The notes: generated from the sequence alone by a model not told the origin. A stretch of 64,000 nt of DNA from Croceicoccus estronivorus (GCF_001625325.1 NZ_JRQQ01000010.1:62001-126000); one strand, 5' to 3'. Positions 53,480-61,560 are shown, counted from the stretch's first letter. A program made the numbers and translations.

Positions 53480-53536
53480 CTAGCGATAATGCTCCGCGCG
53501 GAACGTAGCCGACCTCTCTGCTGGACCATGAGACAT
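53480..53536 (-). CDS. 18-codon ORF with a perfect Shine-Dalgarno, ilvE leader
   Basis: The ORF reads MSHGPAERSATFRAEHYR and stops with TAG. It is preceded by the optimal SD at 53538-53551, with AGGAGG 7 bases from the ATG, which argues strongly that it is translated. It contains no Leu, Ile or Val codon, so classical branched-chain attenuation is unlikely. It may be a regulatory leader peptide for ilvE or an independent small protein with its own terminator. I do not recognise the sequence. Confidence 0.6.
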   Translation of the reverse strand: MSHGPAERSATFRAEHYR

Positions 53537-53537
53537 C

Positions 53538-53551
53538 GGATCACCTCCTTT
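53538..53551 (-). promoter_or_regulatory. 14-nt perfect anti-SD complement (ribosome binding site)
   Basis: AAAGGAGGTGATCC on the minus strand is complementary over 14 bases to the usual bacterial 16S rRNA 3' end (GGATCACCTCCTTT). Ordinary sites in this window match 4-6 bases. Such an extended match implies very strong or slow-release ribosome binding at the 18-codon ORF. Confidence 0.85.
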
Positions 53552-53685
53552 CGCGCTGTTTAGCCAAAGTCGCCGTTTTTTGCGGCTGGTCCGGGGTTTC
53601 TCCGAACCTGAGGACAATGTGATTCATGACGCGTTGCAACACAAGTCTTGCAATGATTTTTTTTGGCGTCAAAATCGGTATTTCG

Positions 53686-53713
53686 GGCCGGTTATCCACC
53701 GGCCTTTTTTCTT
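53686..53713 (+). terminator. Plus-strand intrinsic terminator with no upstream plus-strand gene
   Basis: GGCCGGT-TATCC-ACCGGCC (7-bp perfect stem) is followed on the plus strand by TTTTTTCTTTT. The nearest plus-strand gene upstream ends at 52140, beyond ilvE, so this may end an unannotated small RNA starting between about 53480 and 53640. It may also help end the minus-strand lipoprotein gene, but on that strand the T-run is missing. Confidence 0.65.
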
Positions 53714-53775
53714 TTCCCTCAAGTTCGCTCCCGCAGGCCGTCAGGCGACGCTTGCGCCCGAACTTGGGCAGCGGG

Positions 53776-54297
53776 TTAGCGACAGTCTTCGATTACGCGC
53801 GAAACCTCGACCCAACTGGGCAGGTAAAGCGTTGGGAGGCCTTGGACTTCCACTGCAAAGCGTCCCTTGGAAAACGCCATCGCATCAAGCAGCGGGTCGC
53901 GGGGCGCAAGCGAAGCGGTCACGCGTCCGGCATCCGGTCTTGCGTCAAGCAGGCGGGTAGTCGTCTCGGTAAGGATGCGCATGGGAACTGTTCCCGCAGC
54001 GGTCCCCGTACGGGACAGGAGGATGCGGCCGGAACCGCGCTCGCAGGTCATCGTGAATACGCTGGTGCCGCTGCCATAGGTGGCGCGGCTGGCAGCGTAG
54101 GACCAATCCCCTGGTGTACGCGGCGCATCCATCCAGTTGCTTGGCGCAGGGGGAGGTAGAGCCGGCTTTGGTGCCGGTTTCGGCGCTACCGGTGCCGGGG
54201 GCGGGGCGGGGGGCTGAGGTACACAGGCTGCTAGGGTGAACAGGGAGATGCCGATGAAGGCAGATGCAAGGCGTGTGGCGGCATGTTTGGCTATCAT
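53776..54297 (-). CDS. Predicted lipoprotein with proline-rich linker
   Basis: A 173-residue protein with a lipobox signal (FIGISLFTLAAC, lipidated Cys near residue 25), a Pro/Ala-rich linker (PQPPAPPPAPVAPKPAPKPALPPP), and a globular C-terminal domain (WSYAASRATYGSGTSVFTMTCERGSGRILLSRTG ... LPTLYLPSWVEVSRVIEDCR). The linker would span from the membrane anchor into the periplasm. The C-terminal domain recurs in sphingomonad hypothetical proteins as far as I recall, with no known function. The ATG at 54297 is preferred; an extension to 54474 would overlap tlyA. It is divergent from tlyA. Confidence 0.82.
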   Translation of the reverse strand: MIAKHAATRLASAFIGISLFTLAACVPQPPAPPPAPVAPKPAPKPALPPPAPSNWMDAPRTPGDWSYAASRATYGSGTSVFTMTCERGSGRILLSRTGTAAGTVPMRILTETTTRLLDARPDAGRVTASLAPRDPLLDAMAFSKGRFAVEVQGLPTLYLPSWVEVSRVIEDCR

Positions 54298-54361
54298 TCC
54301 GCAATGATGGCGCGAAGCCGGTGCTGGCTCAAGAGGCATGAAAGGGCTATCGGCTGAGGGC

Positions 54362-55099
54362 ATGGCCGGAAAACAACGCATTGACCAATTGCTCGTCGCG
54401 CGCGGGCTCGCTGAAAGCAGGGCTCGTGCACAGGCATTGGTGATGGCTGGGCTGGTCATGATTGGTGACCGCAAGGCTGAAAAACCTGGTCAGCAGGTGG
54501 CCGAAGATGTGGAAATCGTGCTCAAGGGTCGCGATCATCCATGGGTTTCTCGTGGCGGAATCAAGCTTGCTCATGCGCTGGAACATTTCCGGCTCGATCC
54601 GGCCGGTTTGGTGGCGATGGACATCGGCAGTTCGACAGGAGGCTTCACTGACGTCCTGTTGAACAAGGGTGCGGATCATGTCTTTGCGGTCGATTCCGGC
54701 ACTAACCAGCTTGCCTGGAAATTGCGTCAGGACCCACGCGTAACGGTTCTGGAACAAACCAGCGCCCGTGTTCTGACACCGGAAATGATCAGTGCCGATT
54801 GCGGCTGGGTAGTTTGCGATGCTTCCTTCATTTCCTTGCGTAAGGTATTGGAAGTACCCTTGAAACTGGCTGCTCCGCACTGCCGCCTGGTCGCTTTGAT
54901 CAAGCCGCAGTTCGAAGTGGGCAAGGGTGAGGTGGGCAAGGGAGGCGTGGTGCGCGATCCTGTATTACATGCTCGGGTGTGTGACGAAGTGCGGCATTGG
55001 CTCGAACAGGAGGGCTGGCGCATTGACGGGATCGTCGAAAGTCCGATCACCGGTCCGGAAGGCAACGTCGAATTCCTGATTGCGGCAGAACGTGGTTGA
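54362..55099 (+). CDS. tlyA: TlyA family rRNA (cytidine-2'-O)-methyltransferase
   Basis: A 245-residue protein with an N-terminal S4 RNA-binding domain (RIDQLLVARGLAESRARAQALVMAGLV) and a C-terminal FtsJ/RrmJ-type SAM methyltransferase domain (VAMDIGSSTGGFTDVLLNKGADHVFAVDSG, then ALIKPQFEVGKGEVGKGGVVRDP). TlyA methylates C1409 of 16S and/or C1920 of 23S rRNA and, where present, gives capreomycin sensitivity. ATG 54338 is a possible earlier start; homology begins at 54362. Genes dxs and xseB, common neighbours, are absent. Confidence 0.93.
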   Translation: MAGKQRIDQLLVARGLAESRARAQALVMAGLVMIGDRKAEKPGQQVAEDVEIVLKGRDHPWVSRGGIKLAHALEHFRLDPAGLVAMDIGSSTGGFTDVLLNKGADHVFAVDSGTNQLAWKLRQDPRVTVLEQTSARVLTPEMISADCGWVVCDASFISLRKVLEVPLKLAAPHCRLVALIKPQFEVGKGEVGKGGVVRDPVLHARVCDEVRHWLEQEGWRIDGIVESPITGPEGNVEFLIAAERG

Positions 55100-55219
55100 C
55101 GGTGGAATGGATCTCGCCCGCAATTTTCAGGGCGTCCCGTCTGGGAACAAGGTTAATCAGCGAGTTGCATGCCGGGGCACTAGCCGTCAGTATCACCTGC
55201 GAATCATGAGGTTTTGCCG

Positions 55220-55774
55220 ATGAATCTCCTCGCCTCGCGTGGGCAATTGCGGGCGAGTTTCGCTCGCTGGGCGCTATTGCTTGTCCCGGCCGTTCTTCTG
55301 GCTGGCTTTCTGTCTGGCGAATTTTCAGGCAGCGGGCCGGACAATCTTTGGTTTGCCTCGCTTGAAAAGCCCGGCATCTATCCTCCGCCGGCGACGTTCG
55401 GAATTGTCTGGACGATTCTCTATGCCTTGATGGGGCTGGCTTTTGCGATTGTTTGCTCCTCTTGGGGCGCGCGGGGGCGTGGCGCGGCAATCGGCGCCTT
55501 TCTTATCCAGCTCGGATTGAACCTTGCATGGTCCCCCGTTTTCTTCGGCGCGCACCAGATCAGTGCCGCGTTGGTGCTGTTGGTCGTCCTTGATGTGTTC
55601 GTGCTGATTACGCTGGCATTGTTCTGGCGAATTCGCTGGTATGCCGGCTTGCTGTTCGTCCCGTATCTGGCCTGGGTATTGTTTGCATCGCTGCTGACCT
55701 GGCAGTTCCTCGAACTGAACCCGGGCGCCGATGGCAGGGAAGTTTCCGGCGCAGTGCAGCGGATAGAGCTGTAG
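55220..55774 (+). CDS. tspO: TspO/MBR family tryptophan-rich sensory protein
   Basis: A 184-residue membrane protein with five predicted helices. WFASLEKPGIYPPPATFGIVWTILYALMGLAFAIV and the LGLNLAWSPVFFGAHQISAALVLLVVL segment are the family core, with Trp, Asn and Phe residues in the porphyrin-binding pocket. In Rhodobacter TspO responds to oxygen and tetrapyrroles and controls photosynthesis and stress genes; here a porphyrin-related stress role is likely. The ATG at 55220 is taken; a TTG at 55214 is possible. Confidence 0.92.
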   Translation: MNLLASRGQLRASFARWALLLVPAVLLAGFLSGEFSGSGPDNLWFASLEKPGIYPPPATFGIVWTILYALMGLAFAIVCSSWGARGRGAAIGAFLIQLGLNLAWSPVFFGAHQISAALVLLVVLDVFVLITLALFWRIRWYAGLLFVPYLAWVLFASLLTWQFLELNPGADGREVSGAVQRIEL

Positions 55775-55840
55775 CTATCGTTTGCCGCTGCAAAGCGTGA
55801 AACGCTGGACAAGCGTGGCAGGGCGCACCAAATAGCGCGC

Positions 55841-56089
55841 ATGCAAAGTGAAAATCCCCTGATCGCCGATTTCGTCAAGCTGATGAACAGCGCTGCCGGC
55901 ACATTCGCCGGCATGACTCGGGAAGCGCGTGACGGCGCGCGGGAGCGTTTGAAAGAAACCCTGGGCGGGCTCGATTTTGTGAGCCGGGAAGAATTCGATG
56001 CCGTCAAGGACATGGCGGCGAAAGCCCGCGAGGAAAACGAGGCGCTGTCGGAACGCCTTGCCGCACTGGAAGCCAAGCTGGCGAAATAG
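55841..56089 (+). CDS. ubiK: Ubiquinone biosynthesis accessory factor UbiK (BMFP family)
   Basis: The 82-residue protein matches the BMFP/YqiC family: NPLIADFVKLMNSAAGTFAGMTREARDGARERLKETL followed by FVSREEFDAVKDMAAKAREENEALSERLAALEAKLA, a C-terminal trimeric coiled coil. UbiK assists UbiJ in aerobic ubiquinone synthesis and binds membranes. It lies just before recO in this strand; no other ubi gene is adjacent. Confidence 0.9.
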   Translation: MQSENPLIADFVKLMNSAAGTFAGMTREARDGARERLKETLGGLDFVSREEFDAVKDMAAKAREENEALSERLAALEAKLAK

Positions 56090-56136
56090 CTTGGGCAGGT
56101 TGCGCAAACCGGGATGAGAGGCCACATCCTGGCCTG

Positions 56137-56739
56137 ATGGAAATCCGCACGCCTGCCATAATTTGTGCAACACGCGCACATGGCGAAACGGCGGTTATCG
56201 TCCGCCTTCTGACAGAACACTATGGTCTTGTCGCAGGGTATGTCGCTGGCGGCAGGGGAAGAGGCCTGCGGCCTGTCGTCATCCCGGGAAACCTCGTCTC
56301 GGCAGAGGTCCGGGCGAAATCCGATAGTCAGTTACCCTTCGTAAAACTGGAGTTGCTGGAGAGTCGGGGGCCGTGGCTGGCCGAGCCGTTGCCTGCGGCC
56401 GCGATCACGTGGGCCAGTGCACTGACTGCCAGTACGCTGCCGGAACGCCATTCCTTTCCTGCGCTCTATTCGGCGCTCTCGGCCCTGTTGACTGCGATTT
56501 GCCATGCCCCTTCGGCCCGTGGCTGGGCTGAGGCTCTGTTGCGGTACGAGGCACTGTTGCTGCGAGAACTGGGCTACGGTGGCGATGCACCCGGAGCGGA
56601 CGCGGAATGGACCGATGACCTGTCCGCCTTCGACCGGATGGGTATCTTGATAGAACGATACTGCCTTGCCGACCGGCGCGGAATGATTATGGCGGCCCGC
56701 ACAATGTTGCGCGACCGGCTCGCCCGGATCGCCGGTTAG
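56137..56739 (+). CDS. recO: DNA repair protein RecO
   Basis: A 200-residue RecO protein. The N-terminal OB fold is IICATRAHGETAVIVRLLTEHYGLVAGYVAGGRGRG, and the C-terminal helical domain contains ALLRYEALLLRELGYGGD. RecO with RecR loads RecA on SSB-coated single-stranded DNA during gap repair. The zinc cysteine cluster seen in some RecO proteins is missing, which is common in alphaproteobacteria. It precedes leuB by 21 bases. Confidence 0.92.
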   Translation: MEIRTPAIICATRAHGETAVIVRLLTEHYGLVAGYVAGGRGRGLRPVVIPGNLVSAEVRAKSDSQLPFVKLELLESRGPWLAEPLPAAAITWASALTASTLPERHSFPALYSALSALLTAICHAPSARGWAEALLRYEALLLRELGYGGDAPGADAEWTDDLSAFDRMGILIERYCLADRRGMIMAARTMLRDRLARIAG

Positions 56740-56760
56740 GCACAATCAGGAAGGTTTCCC

Positions 56761-57819
56761 ATGAAGATCGCGGTTTTCGCCGGTGACGGTATCGGCCCTG
56801 AAATCATGACGCAGGCGCTGCGCGTTCTGGACGCACTCGATCTGCCTGATGTGACGCTGATGGAAGGGTATGTTGGCGGGGCAGGCTATCGCCAACTCGG
56901 GCACCCACTTCATGCCGATACAATTGCAATCGCGCATGAGGCGGACGCGATTCTGTTTGGCGCCGTGGGGGATTTCGAATGCGATAATCTCGAACGCCAT
57001 TTGCGCCCGGAGCAGGCCATTCTGGGCCTGCGCCGCGAATTGACGCTGTTCGCCAACTTGCGCCCTGCGACGATGTTTCCGGGTTTGGAGGAAATGTCCG
57101 CGCTGCGCCCTGAAGTCGCCGGTGCGATCGACATGCTGATCGTGCGTGAGTTGAACGGGGATGTCTATTTCGGTGAAAAGGGCTTCCGGACCAATGCTGC
57201 AGGTGAGCGCGAAGGTTATGACGTGATGTCATATTCCGAGAGTGAAGTCCGGCGAATTGCCCACGTGGCATTTCGTGCGGCTCAAGGGCGTAAGGGACGA
57301 CTGTGCTCTGTCGATAAGGCCAACGTGCTGGAAACCTTCCAGCTATGGCGGGATGTGGTGACGGAAGTCGGCGCCGGATATCCCGACGTGGAATTGAGCC
57401 ATATGTACGTCGATAACGCTGCGATGCAGCTGGTGCGCGATCCGGGACAGTTCGATGTCATCGTTACCGGCAACATGTTCGGAGATATCTTGTCGGATCA
57501 GGCGAGCATGTGTGTCGGCTCGATCGGGCTGCTGGCCAGCGCAGCACTGGGTGAGACGCAGACTCAATATGGGACCAAGGGTCTGTTTGAACCGATCCAT
57601 GGCAGTGCACCTGACATTGCCGGGCAAGGCAAGGCCAATCCGATGGCAATGATTCTCAGCCTCGCGATGATGCTCCGGCACAGTTTTGGCCGTGATGCGG
57701 AGGCCGCGCGTATCGAAGCCGCGGTGGCCAGGGCTCTTTCCGACGGCATACGTGGCGGGGATCTGGGGGGAAGCGCCGGAACCGTCGAAGTAGGCGACGC
57801 CGTGCTGCAGCGCCTCTAA
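56761..57819 (+). CDS. leuB: 3-isopropylmalate dehydrogenase
   Basis: A 352-residue NAD-dependent enzyme of leucine biosynthesis. Signatures include [12 protein letters not shown] at the start, [45 protein letters not shown] and [30 protein letters not shown]. The usual leuCD genes are not in the window. Together with ilvE, this gives two branched-chain pathway genes about 3.5 kb apart, but they are on opposite strands. Confidence 0.96.
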   Translation: MKIAVFAGDGIGPEIMTQALRVLDALDLPDVTLMEGYVGGAGYRQLGHPLHADTIAIAHEADAILFGAVGDFECDNLERHLRPEQAILGLRRELTLFANLRPATMFPGLEEMSALRPEVAGAIDMLIVRELNGDVYFGEKGFRTNAAGEREGYDVMSYSESEVRRIAHVAFRAAQGRKGRLCSVDKANVLETFQLWRDVVTEVGAGYPDVELSHMYVDNAAMQLVRDPGQFDVIVTGNMFGDILSDQASMCVGSIGLLASAALGETQTQYGTKGLFEPIHGSAPDIAGQGKANPMAMILSLAMMLRHSFGRDAEAARIEAAVARALSDGIRGGDLGGSAGTVEVGDAVLQRL

Positions 57820-57910
57820 AAACATGCGCCGGGGAACTTTCTTTCCCGATCGCCCGTTGGTCGGACAGGTGCTCGCAACGAGCGGGCCGTCCTGAAAAAG
57901 GAGCGCGATC

Positions 57911-58093
57911 ATGGAATTTATCCTCGGAATTGTTGTCCTGGTTCTTGATATCTGGGCTATCGTCAGTGTGCTGGGCAGCGGGTCTTCCGGAATGTCCAAG
58001 CTATTGTGGACAATAGGCATCATCGTATTCCCGGTGGTTGGTTTCATCGTCTGGTATCTGGCCGGGCCGAAGGGCCGGGCTGCCATGGCCTGA
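57911..58093 (+). CDS. Small membrane protein, PLDc_N domain
   Basis: A 60-residue protein with two hydrophobic segments (FILGIVVLVLDIWAIVSVLG and LLWTIGIIVFPVVGFIVWYLAGP), the pattern of the phospholipase D N-terminal (PLDc_N) domain found alone in many short proteins. It probably inserts in the membrane as a hairpin; its role is unknown. AAAAAGGAGCGCGATC before the ATG is a clean SD. A terminator follows. Confidence 0.88.
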   Translation: MEFILGIVVLVLDIWAIVSVLGSGSSGMSKLLWTIGIIVFPVVGFIVWYLAGPKGRAAMA

Positions 58094-58121
58094 GTCAGCC
58101 ACTTAAAATGCGAATGCAGAT

Positions 58122-58156
58122 CTGCCCCGGTGCAAACCGGGGCAGTTTCGTTTTGG
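58122..58156 (+). terminator. Intrinsic terminator after the PLDc_N gene
   Basis: CTGCCCCGG-TGCAAA-CCGGGGCAG is a perfect 9-bp stem followed by TTTCGTTTT. It separates the PLDc_N gene from metZ. Confidence 0.9.
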
Positions 58157-58167
58157 ATTGAACGAAC

Positions 58168-58196
58168 TTGCTCCACCGGGCGCGCAGGCCTAAATG
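58168..58196 (+). promoter_or_regulatory. Candidate metZ promoter giving a leaderless mRNA
   Basis: TTGCTC (58168-58173), a 17-base spacer and TAAATG (58191-58196) form a promoter whose expected start site (about 58203) coincides with the metZ ATG at 58204. No SD precedes the ATG. The same bases can form an H-type pseudoknot (GCGC and GGCC pairs), an alternative reading. Confidence 0.45.
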
Positions 58197-58203
58197 CGCG
58201 GCC

Positions 58204-59412
58204 ATGAAGAGAGACACTGGCCAGAACCGTTCGATCACGTCCAAGTGGCGGCCCGCTACACGTGCGGTCCGTGCCGGCACCTGGCGGTCGGAGCAGGGCG
58301 AAACGAGCGAAGCGTTGTTCCTCACGTCCGGCTATTGCTACGATGATGCGGCGACCCCTGCCGCGCGCTTTGCCGGCGAAGAACCGGGAATGACGTATTC
58401 CCGCACGCAAAACCCCACGGTTCAGATGCTGGAAGAACGCATTGCGATGATGGAAGGGGCGGAGGCTTGCCGCGTCCAGGCCTCAGGCATGGCGGCGATG
58501 ACGGCGGCCATGCTTTGCCAGTTGTCTGCCGGCGATCATATGGTGATTGCACAGGCTGCTTTCGGGCCAACCCGCTGGGTGACGGATAATCTTCTGCCGC
58601 GTTTCGGGATCGAGACGACGCCGGTCGATGGCCGCGATCTCGATGCGTGGAAGGCGGCAATCCGGCCCAATACGAAGATGTTCTTCTTCGAAACGCCTGC
58701 CAATCCGACCATGGATATCGTCGATATCGAGGCAGTATGCGGGCTCGCGCGCGAGCATGGCATCCGGAGCGTGGTGGATAATGCTTTCGCTACCAGCGCA
58801 ATGCAGCGCCCGCTGGAATTTGGCGCCGATGTTGTCGCCTATTCGGTCACGAAGCTGATGGACGGGCAGGGCCGGGTTCTTGCCGGGGCAGTGTGCGGTT
58901 CGGCGGAATTCATCAATTCCGTGTTGCTGCCATTTCAGCGGAATACGGGGCCGACCCTGTCGCCATTCAACGCCTGGGTGGTGCTCAAGGGGTTGGAAAC
59001 GCTTGAACTGCGTGCCGAGCGGCAGGCGGACAACGCTTTGGAGGTTGGGCGTTTCCTTGAGAAACGCGTGCCGCGTATCCTGCATCCGGGTTTGGAAAGC
59101 CATCCGCAATATGATCTCGTTCAGAAGCAGATGATACGCCCCGGTTCGATCTTTGCGTTTGAGATCGACGGTGGCCGCGCGGCGGCGCACGGGATTCTCG
59201 ATGCTCTGGAACTGATCGATATCTCGAACAATATCGGTGATTCCAAAACCCTGATGACTCATCCGGCCACGACCACCCATTCGAGCCTGGCGCCGGACGT
59301 ACGCGCCGCCATGGGGGTGAGCGACGGTATGCTGAGGATCAGTGTCGGGCTGGAAGATCCGCAGGACGTGATCGAGGATCTGGACCAGGCGTTGCGCAAG
59401 GCTGGTCTATAG
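58204..59412 (+). CDS. metZ: O-succinylhomoserine sulfhydrylase
   Basis: A 402-residue Cys/Met-metabolism PLP enzyme (fold type I) that makes homocysteine directly from O-succinylhomoserine and sulfide. The PLP lysine is in VAYSVTKLMDGQGR near residue 210; MTYSRTQNPTVQMLEERIAMMEGAEA and ISNNIGDSKTLMTHPATTTHS are family signatures, and the latter region matches MetZ. An in-frame extension to 58168 is rejected. It is preceded by a terminator and a possible leaderless promoter and followed by apaG. Confidence 0.94.
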   Translation: MKRDTGQNRSITSKWRPATRAVRAGTWRSEQGETSEALFLTSGYCYDDAATPAARFAGEEPGMTYSRTQNPTVQMLEERIAMMEGAEACRVQASGMAAMTAAMLCQLSAGDHMVIAQAAFGPTRWVTDNLLPRFGIETTPVDGRDLDAWKAAIRPNTKMFFFETPANPTMDIVDIEAVCGLAREHGIRSVVDNAFATSAMQRPLEFGADVVAYSVTKLMDGQGRVLAGAVCGSAEFINSVLLPFQRNTGPTLSPFNAWVVLKGLETLELRAERQADNALEVGRFLEKRVPRILHPGLESHPQYDLVQKQMIRPGSIFAFEIDGGRAAAHGILDALELIDISNNIGDSKTLMTHPATTTHSSLAPDVRAAMGVSDGMLRISVGLEDPQDVIEDLDQALRKAGL

Positions 59413-59515
59413 GGCCAGTGGATGTTCGAATCCCGTAAGCCTGTTTCAGGGGCGTGTGGATTTCGCACTTCCGGCTCTTGCACAACGGATGAATCGAGCT
59501 AGTCTGAGGCTTGCT

Positions 59516-59914
59516 ATGGAACAGCTATTCCAGCACGCAGCGATCACCGAGGGCGTTACCGTCCGAGTAGCGGTCAACTTTTTGCCAGAACAGTCACATG
59601 TCTCGGCGGGCAAATGGTTCTGGGTTTATCATATTCGGATCGAGAACCATTCCAGCGATACGATCCAGTTGCTCACCCGGCATTGGCGAATTACCGATGG
59701 CCGGGGCATGGTCAATCATGTCGATGGCGAAGGTGTCGTCGGTGAACAGCCGATCTTGCCGCCAGGTGGCTCGCACGACTATGTTTCGGGGTGTCCGCTC
59801 ACCACGCCGCACGGGTCGATGGAAGGGCATTACACTTTCCGCAAGGAGAATGGGGGCGCCCTTCGAGTCGCCATTCCGTATTTCCCGCTTGCTGCCCCTG
59901 CCACTGCGGATTGA
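59516..59914 (+). CDS. apaG: ApaG-family protein
   Basis: A 132-residue protein with the ApaG fibronectin-III-like fold: VRVAVNFLPEQS, YHIRIENHSSDTIQLLTRHWRITDGRG, and GVVGEQPILPPGGSHDYVSGCPLTTPHGSMEGHYTF. ApaG binds nucleotides or pyrophosphate in some species; its in vivo role (once linked to Co2+/Mg2+ efflux with corA) is uncertain. In this group apaG commonly follows metZ. The ATG at 59516 is chosen over an upstream start at 59456. Confidence 0.93.
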   Translation: MEQLFQHAAITEGVTVRVAVNFLPEQSHVSAGKWFWVYHIRIENHSSDTIQLLTRHWRITDGRGMVNHVDGEGVVGEQPILPPGGSHDYVSGCPLTTPHGSMEGHYTFRKENGGALRVAIPYFPLAAPATAD

Positions 59915-59980
59915 CCGGATATATCGGTTGTCCCACGTGACCTTGCGGGGCGGGCCCTGCGCGATTAGACGCAGAAATCC

Positions 59981-60784
59981 ATGAAGCGCACGCACCTGCC
60001 TCTCAACGCCCTGCGCGTATTCGACGCCGCGGCCCGGCATTTGTCGTTTACACGCGCGGCAGACGAACTGGCGGTGACGCCGGCGGCAGTCGGCCAACAA
60101 ATTCGCGCACTTGAAGACGTTCTGGGCGTTGTTCTCTTTCGCCGCACCAGCAAGGGGCTCGAACTCACGGATGAAGCCATGGCCGGGCTCGATGCCTTGC
60201 GCGAGGGTTTCCTGCACTTCGAGGAATCGGTCCGGGCGATGCAGGCGGGCCAAGCCAGTCATCATTACACGATCGCTGTTCCGCGTGATTTCTTTGGCGC
60301 CTGGCTGGGTGAACGTCTTGCTGCCTTTCGTGCTGACAATCCCGATGTTCACTATGCGTTGGTGGATGGAGAGACGAGCGACTTTACCGAGGCGAATCTC
60401 GATCTTGCGGTGCGTTTGGCGGAAGGTCCGGGTGAGCTTGAGGGTATCGTACTCGGCAAGGCGGAGAAATTGCGGGTTGGGGCGGTCGGTCGATCTGGTG
60501 AGAAGGATTTGCCGCTGATCCACTGGCAGGGGCAGGGTGAGGGGGCGGAGGAAGATGTCGCACTGAGTGTTCCCGATGCCGGACAGGCCCTGGCTGCCGC
60601 AGCGGCAGGGCTTGGAGTGGCCGACGTGCCTGCGCTGCTGGCCGAAAAGTGGATTGCGGAGGGGCGCGTGGAGCCATTGGGAGAACCGGAGCCCTGCCGA
60701 CGCGCTTATTGGCTGGTCGCGCCGATGCCGCAATGGAGACAAAAGAAGGTCAAGGCTCTGGTTGAGCGTTTGACCGCGGGATAA
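59981..60784 (+). CDS. LysR-family transcriptional regulator, short GcvA-like
   Basis: A 267-residue LysR-type regulator. LNALRVFDAAARHLSFTRAADELAVTPAAVGQQIRALEDVLGVVLFRRTSKGLELTDEAM is the GcvA/AmpR-like helix-turn-helix; the effector domain (VPDAGQALAAAAAGLGVADVPALLAEKW) is 25-35 residues shorter than usual in the group, missing part of the first subdomain loop region. The target is unknown. A strong SD is not evident before the ATG. Confidence 0.88.
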   Translation: MKRTHLPLNALRVFDAAARHLSFTRAADELAVTPAAVGQQIRALEDVLGVVLFRRTSKGLELTDEAMAGLDALREGFLHFEESVRAMQAGQASHHYTIAVPRDFFGAWLGERLAAFRADNPDVHYALVDGETSDFTEANLDLAVRLAEGPGELEGIVLGKAEKLRVGAVGRSGEKDLPLIHWQGQGEGAEEDVALSVPDAGQALAAAAAGLGVADVPALLAEKWIAEGRVEPLGEPEPCRRAYWLVAPMPQWRQKKVKALVERLTAG

Positions 60785-60918
60785 GCGTTTCAGGCCTTAC
60801 GAGGCGTTCGCCGCAAAAATTGACTTCAGTCTGTGTTGCCTCGGAGGAGGAGCTGCTCATCCAGCGTTAAGCCTGGATGGATAGACTTCGGGTTTCTGGC
60901 AAATGAGGAGGATGATCG

Positions 60919-61551
60919 ATGCGAAAGCTTCGTACAGCCCTTATCGCGGGTGTGCTCACAGTTGCGGCGGCAGGTGCAGCGGTGGCCGCGTCCGAGCATG
61001 TTCACGTGATGAAAGTCGACTTGCCCGATGGCGGGGTGGCGCGCATTCACTACACTGGTGATGTGGCGCCCAAGGTGGAATTCGTGCCGGCGAAGGCAGG
61101 TGTACCGGCCTTTGCCTTGCCAGTGGCCTTCAGCAGCCTCGACGATGAGGCTTTTTTTGCGCCGTTCGCCCGAATGGACCAGATCATGGCGCAAATGGAG
61201 CAGCGACACCGCGCGATGATGCAAATGGTGGCGCAGATGGATTCGCAGGCAAGCAAGGCCCGGGGCAAAGCTGCGGCCAATGGAACTGCGCCGGTTGGGT
61301 TCGTGACGACAGGGACTTTGCCTGCCGGAACGACCATGCATTACAGCTTTTATTCGTCGACCAATGGCAAGAACGGCTGCACGCAGACAGTGGAATGGCG
61401 TTCTGATGGTTCATCCAAGCAACCGCAGGTAACGCGGGCCAGCAGCGGCGATTGCGACAGTGTGAAACCTTCGACCACACCGAAACCTGCCGCAGCGGCA
61501 AAGCCGATGGGCAAGGACGATACCCGGAAATTGCCAGGTAATTCCACCTGA
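60919..61551 (+). CDS. Secreted hypothetical protein
   Basis: A 210-residue protein with a signal peptide (LRTALIAGVLTVAAAGAAVAA). A central Met/Gln-rich amphipathic helix (MDQIMAQMEQRHRAMMQMVAQMD, residues ~87-110) precedes a small domain with two cysteines (NGKNGCTQTVEWRSDG ... SSGDCDSVKP) and a Pro/Lys/Ala-rich tail. The Met-rich helix could bind copper or another soft metal, which is inference only. GAGGAGGATGATCG gives a strong SD; a CATCCAG/CTGGATG hairpin (60858-60879) lies upstream. Confidence 0.85.
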   Translation: MRKLRTALIAGVLTVAAAGAAVAASEHVHVMKVDLPDGGVARIHYTGDVAPKVEFVPAKAGVPAFALPVAFSSLDDEAFFAPFARMDQIMAQMEQRHRAMMQMVAQMDSQASKARGKAAANGTAPVGFVTTGTLPAGTTMHYSFYSSTNGKNGCTQTVEWRSDGSSKQPQVTRASSGDCDSVKPSTTPKPAAAAKPMGKDDTRKLPGNST

Positions 61552-61560
61552 CGTCCAATG

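Noticed and set aside
53538-53551. A piece of a 16S rRNA gene (GGATCACCTCCTTT on the plus strand)
   Set aside because: Only 14 bases match and no other rRNA sequence flanks it; its position before an ATG on the minus strand explains it as an SD.
53626-54159. Plus-strand ORF of 177 codons opposite the lipoprotein gene
   Set aside because: Shadow frame: no SD, no recognisable domain, and it overlaps a lipobox protein on the other strand.
59421-59445. T-loop-like sequence GTTCGAATCCC suggesting a tRNA after metZ
   Set aside because: The flanking bases do not form a T stem, anticodon arm or acceptor stem.
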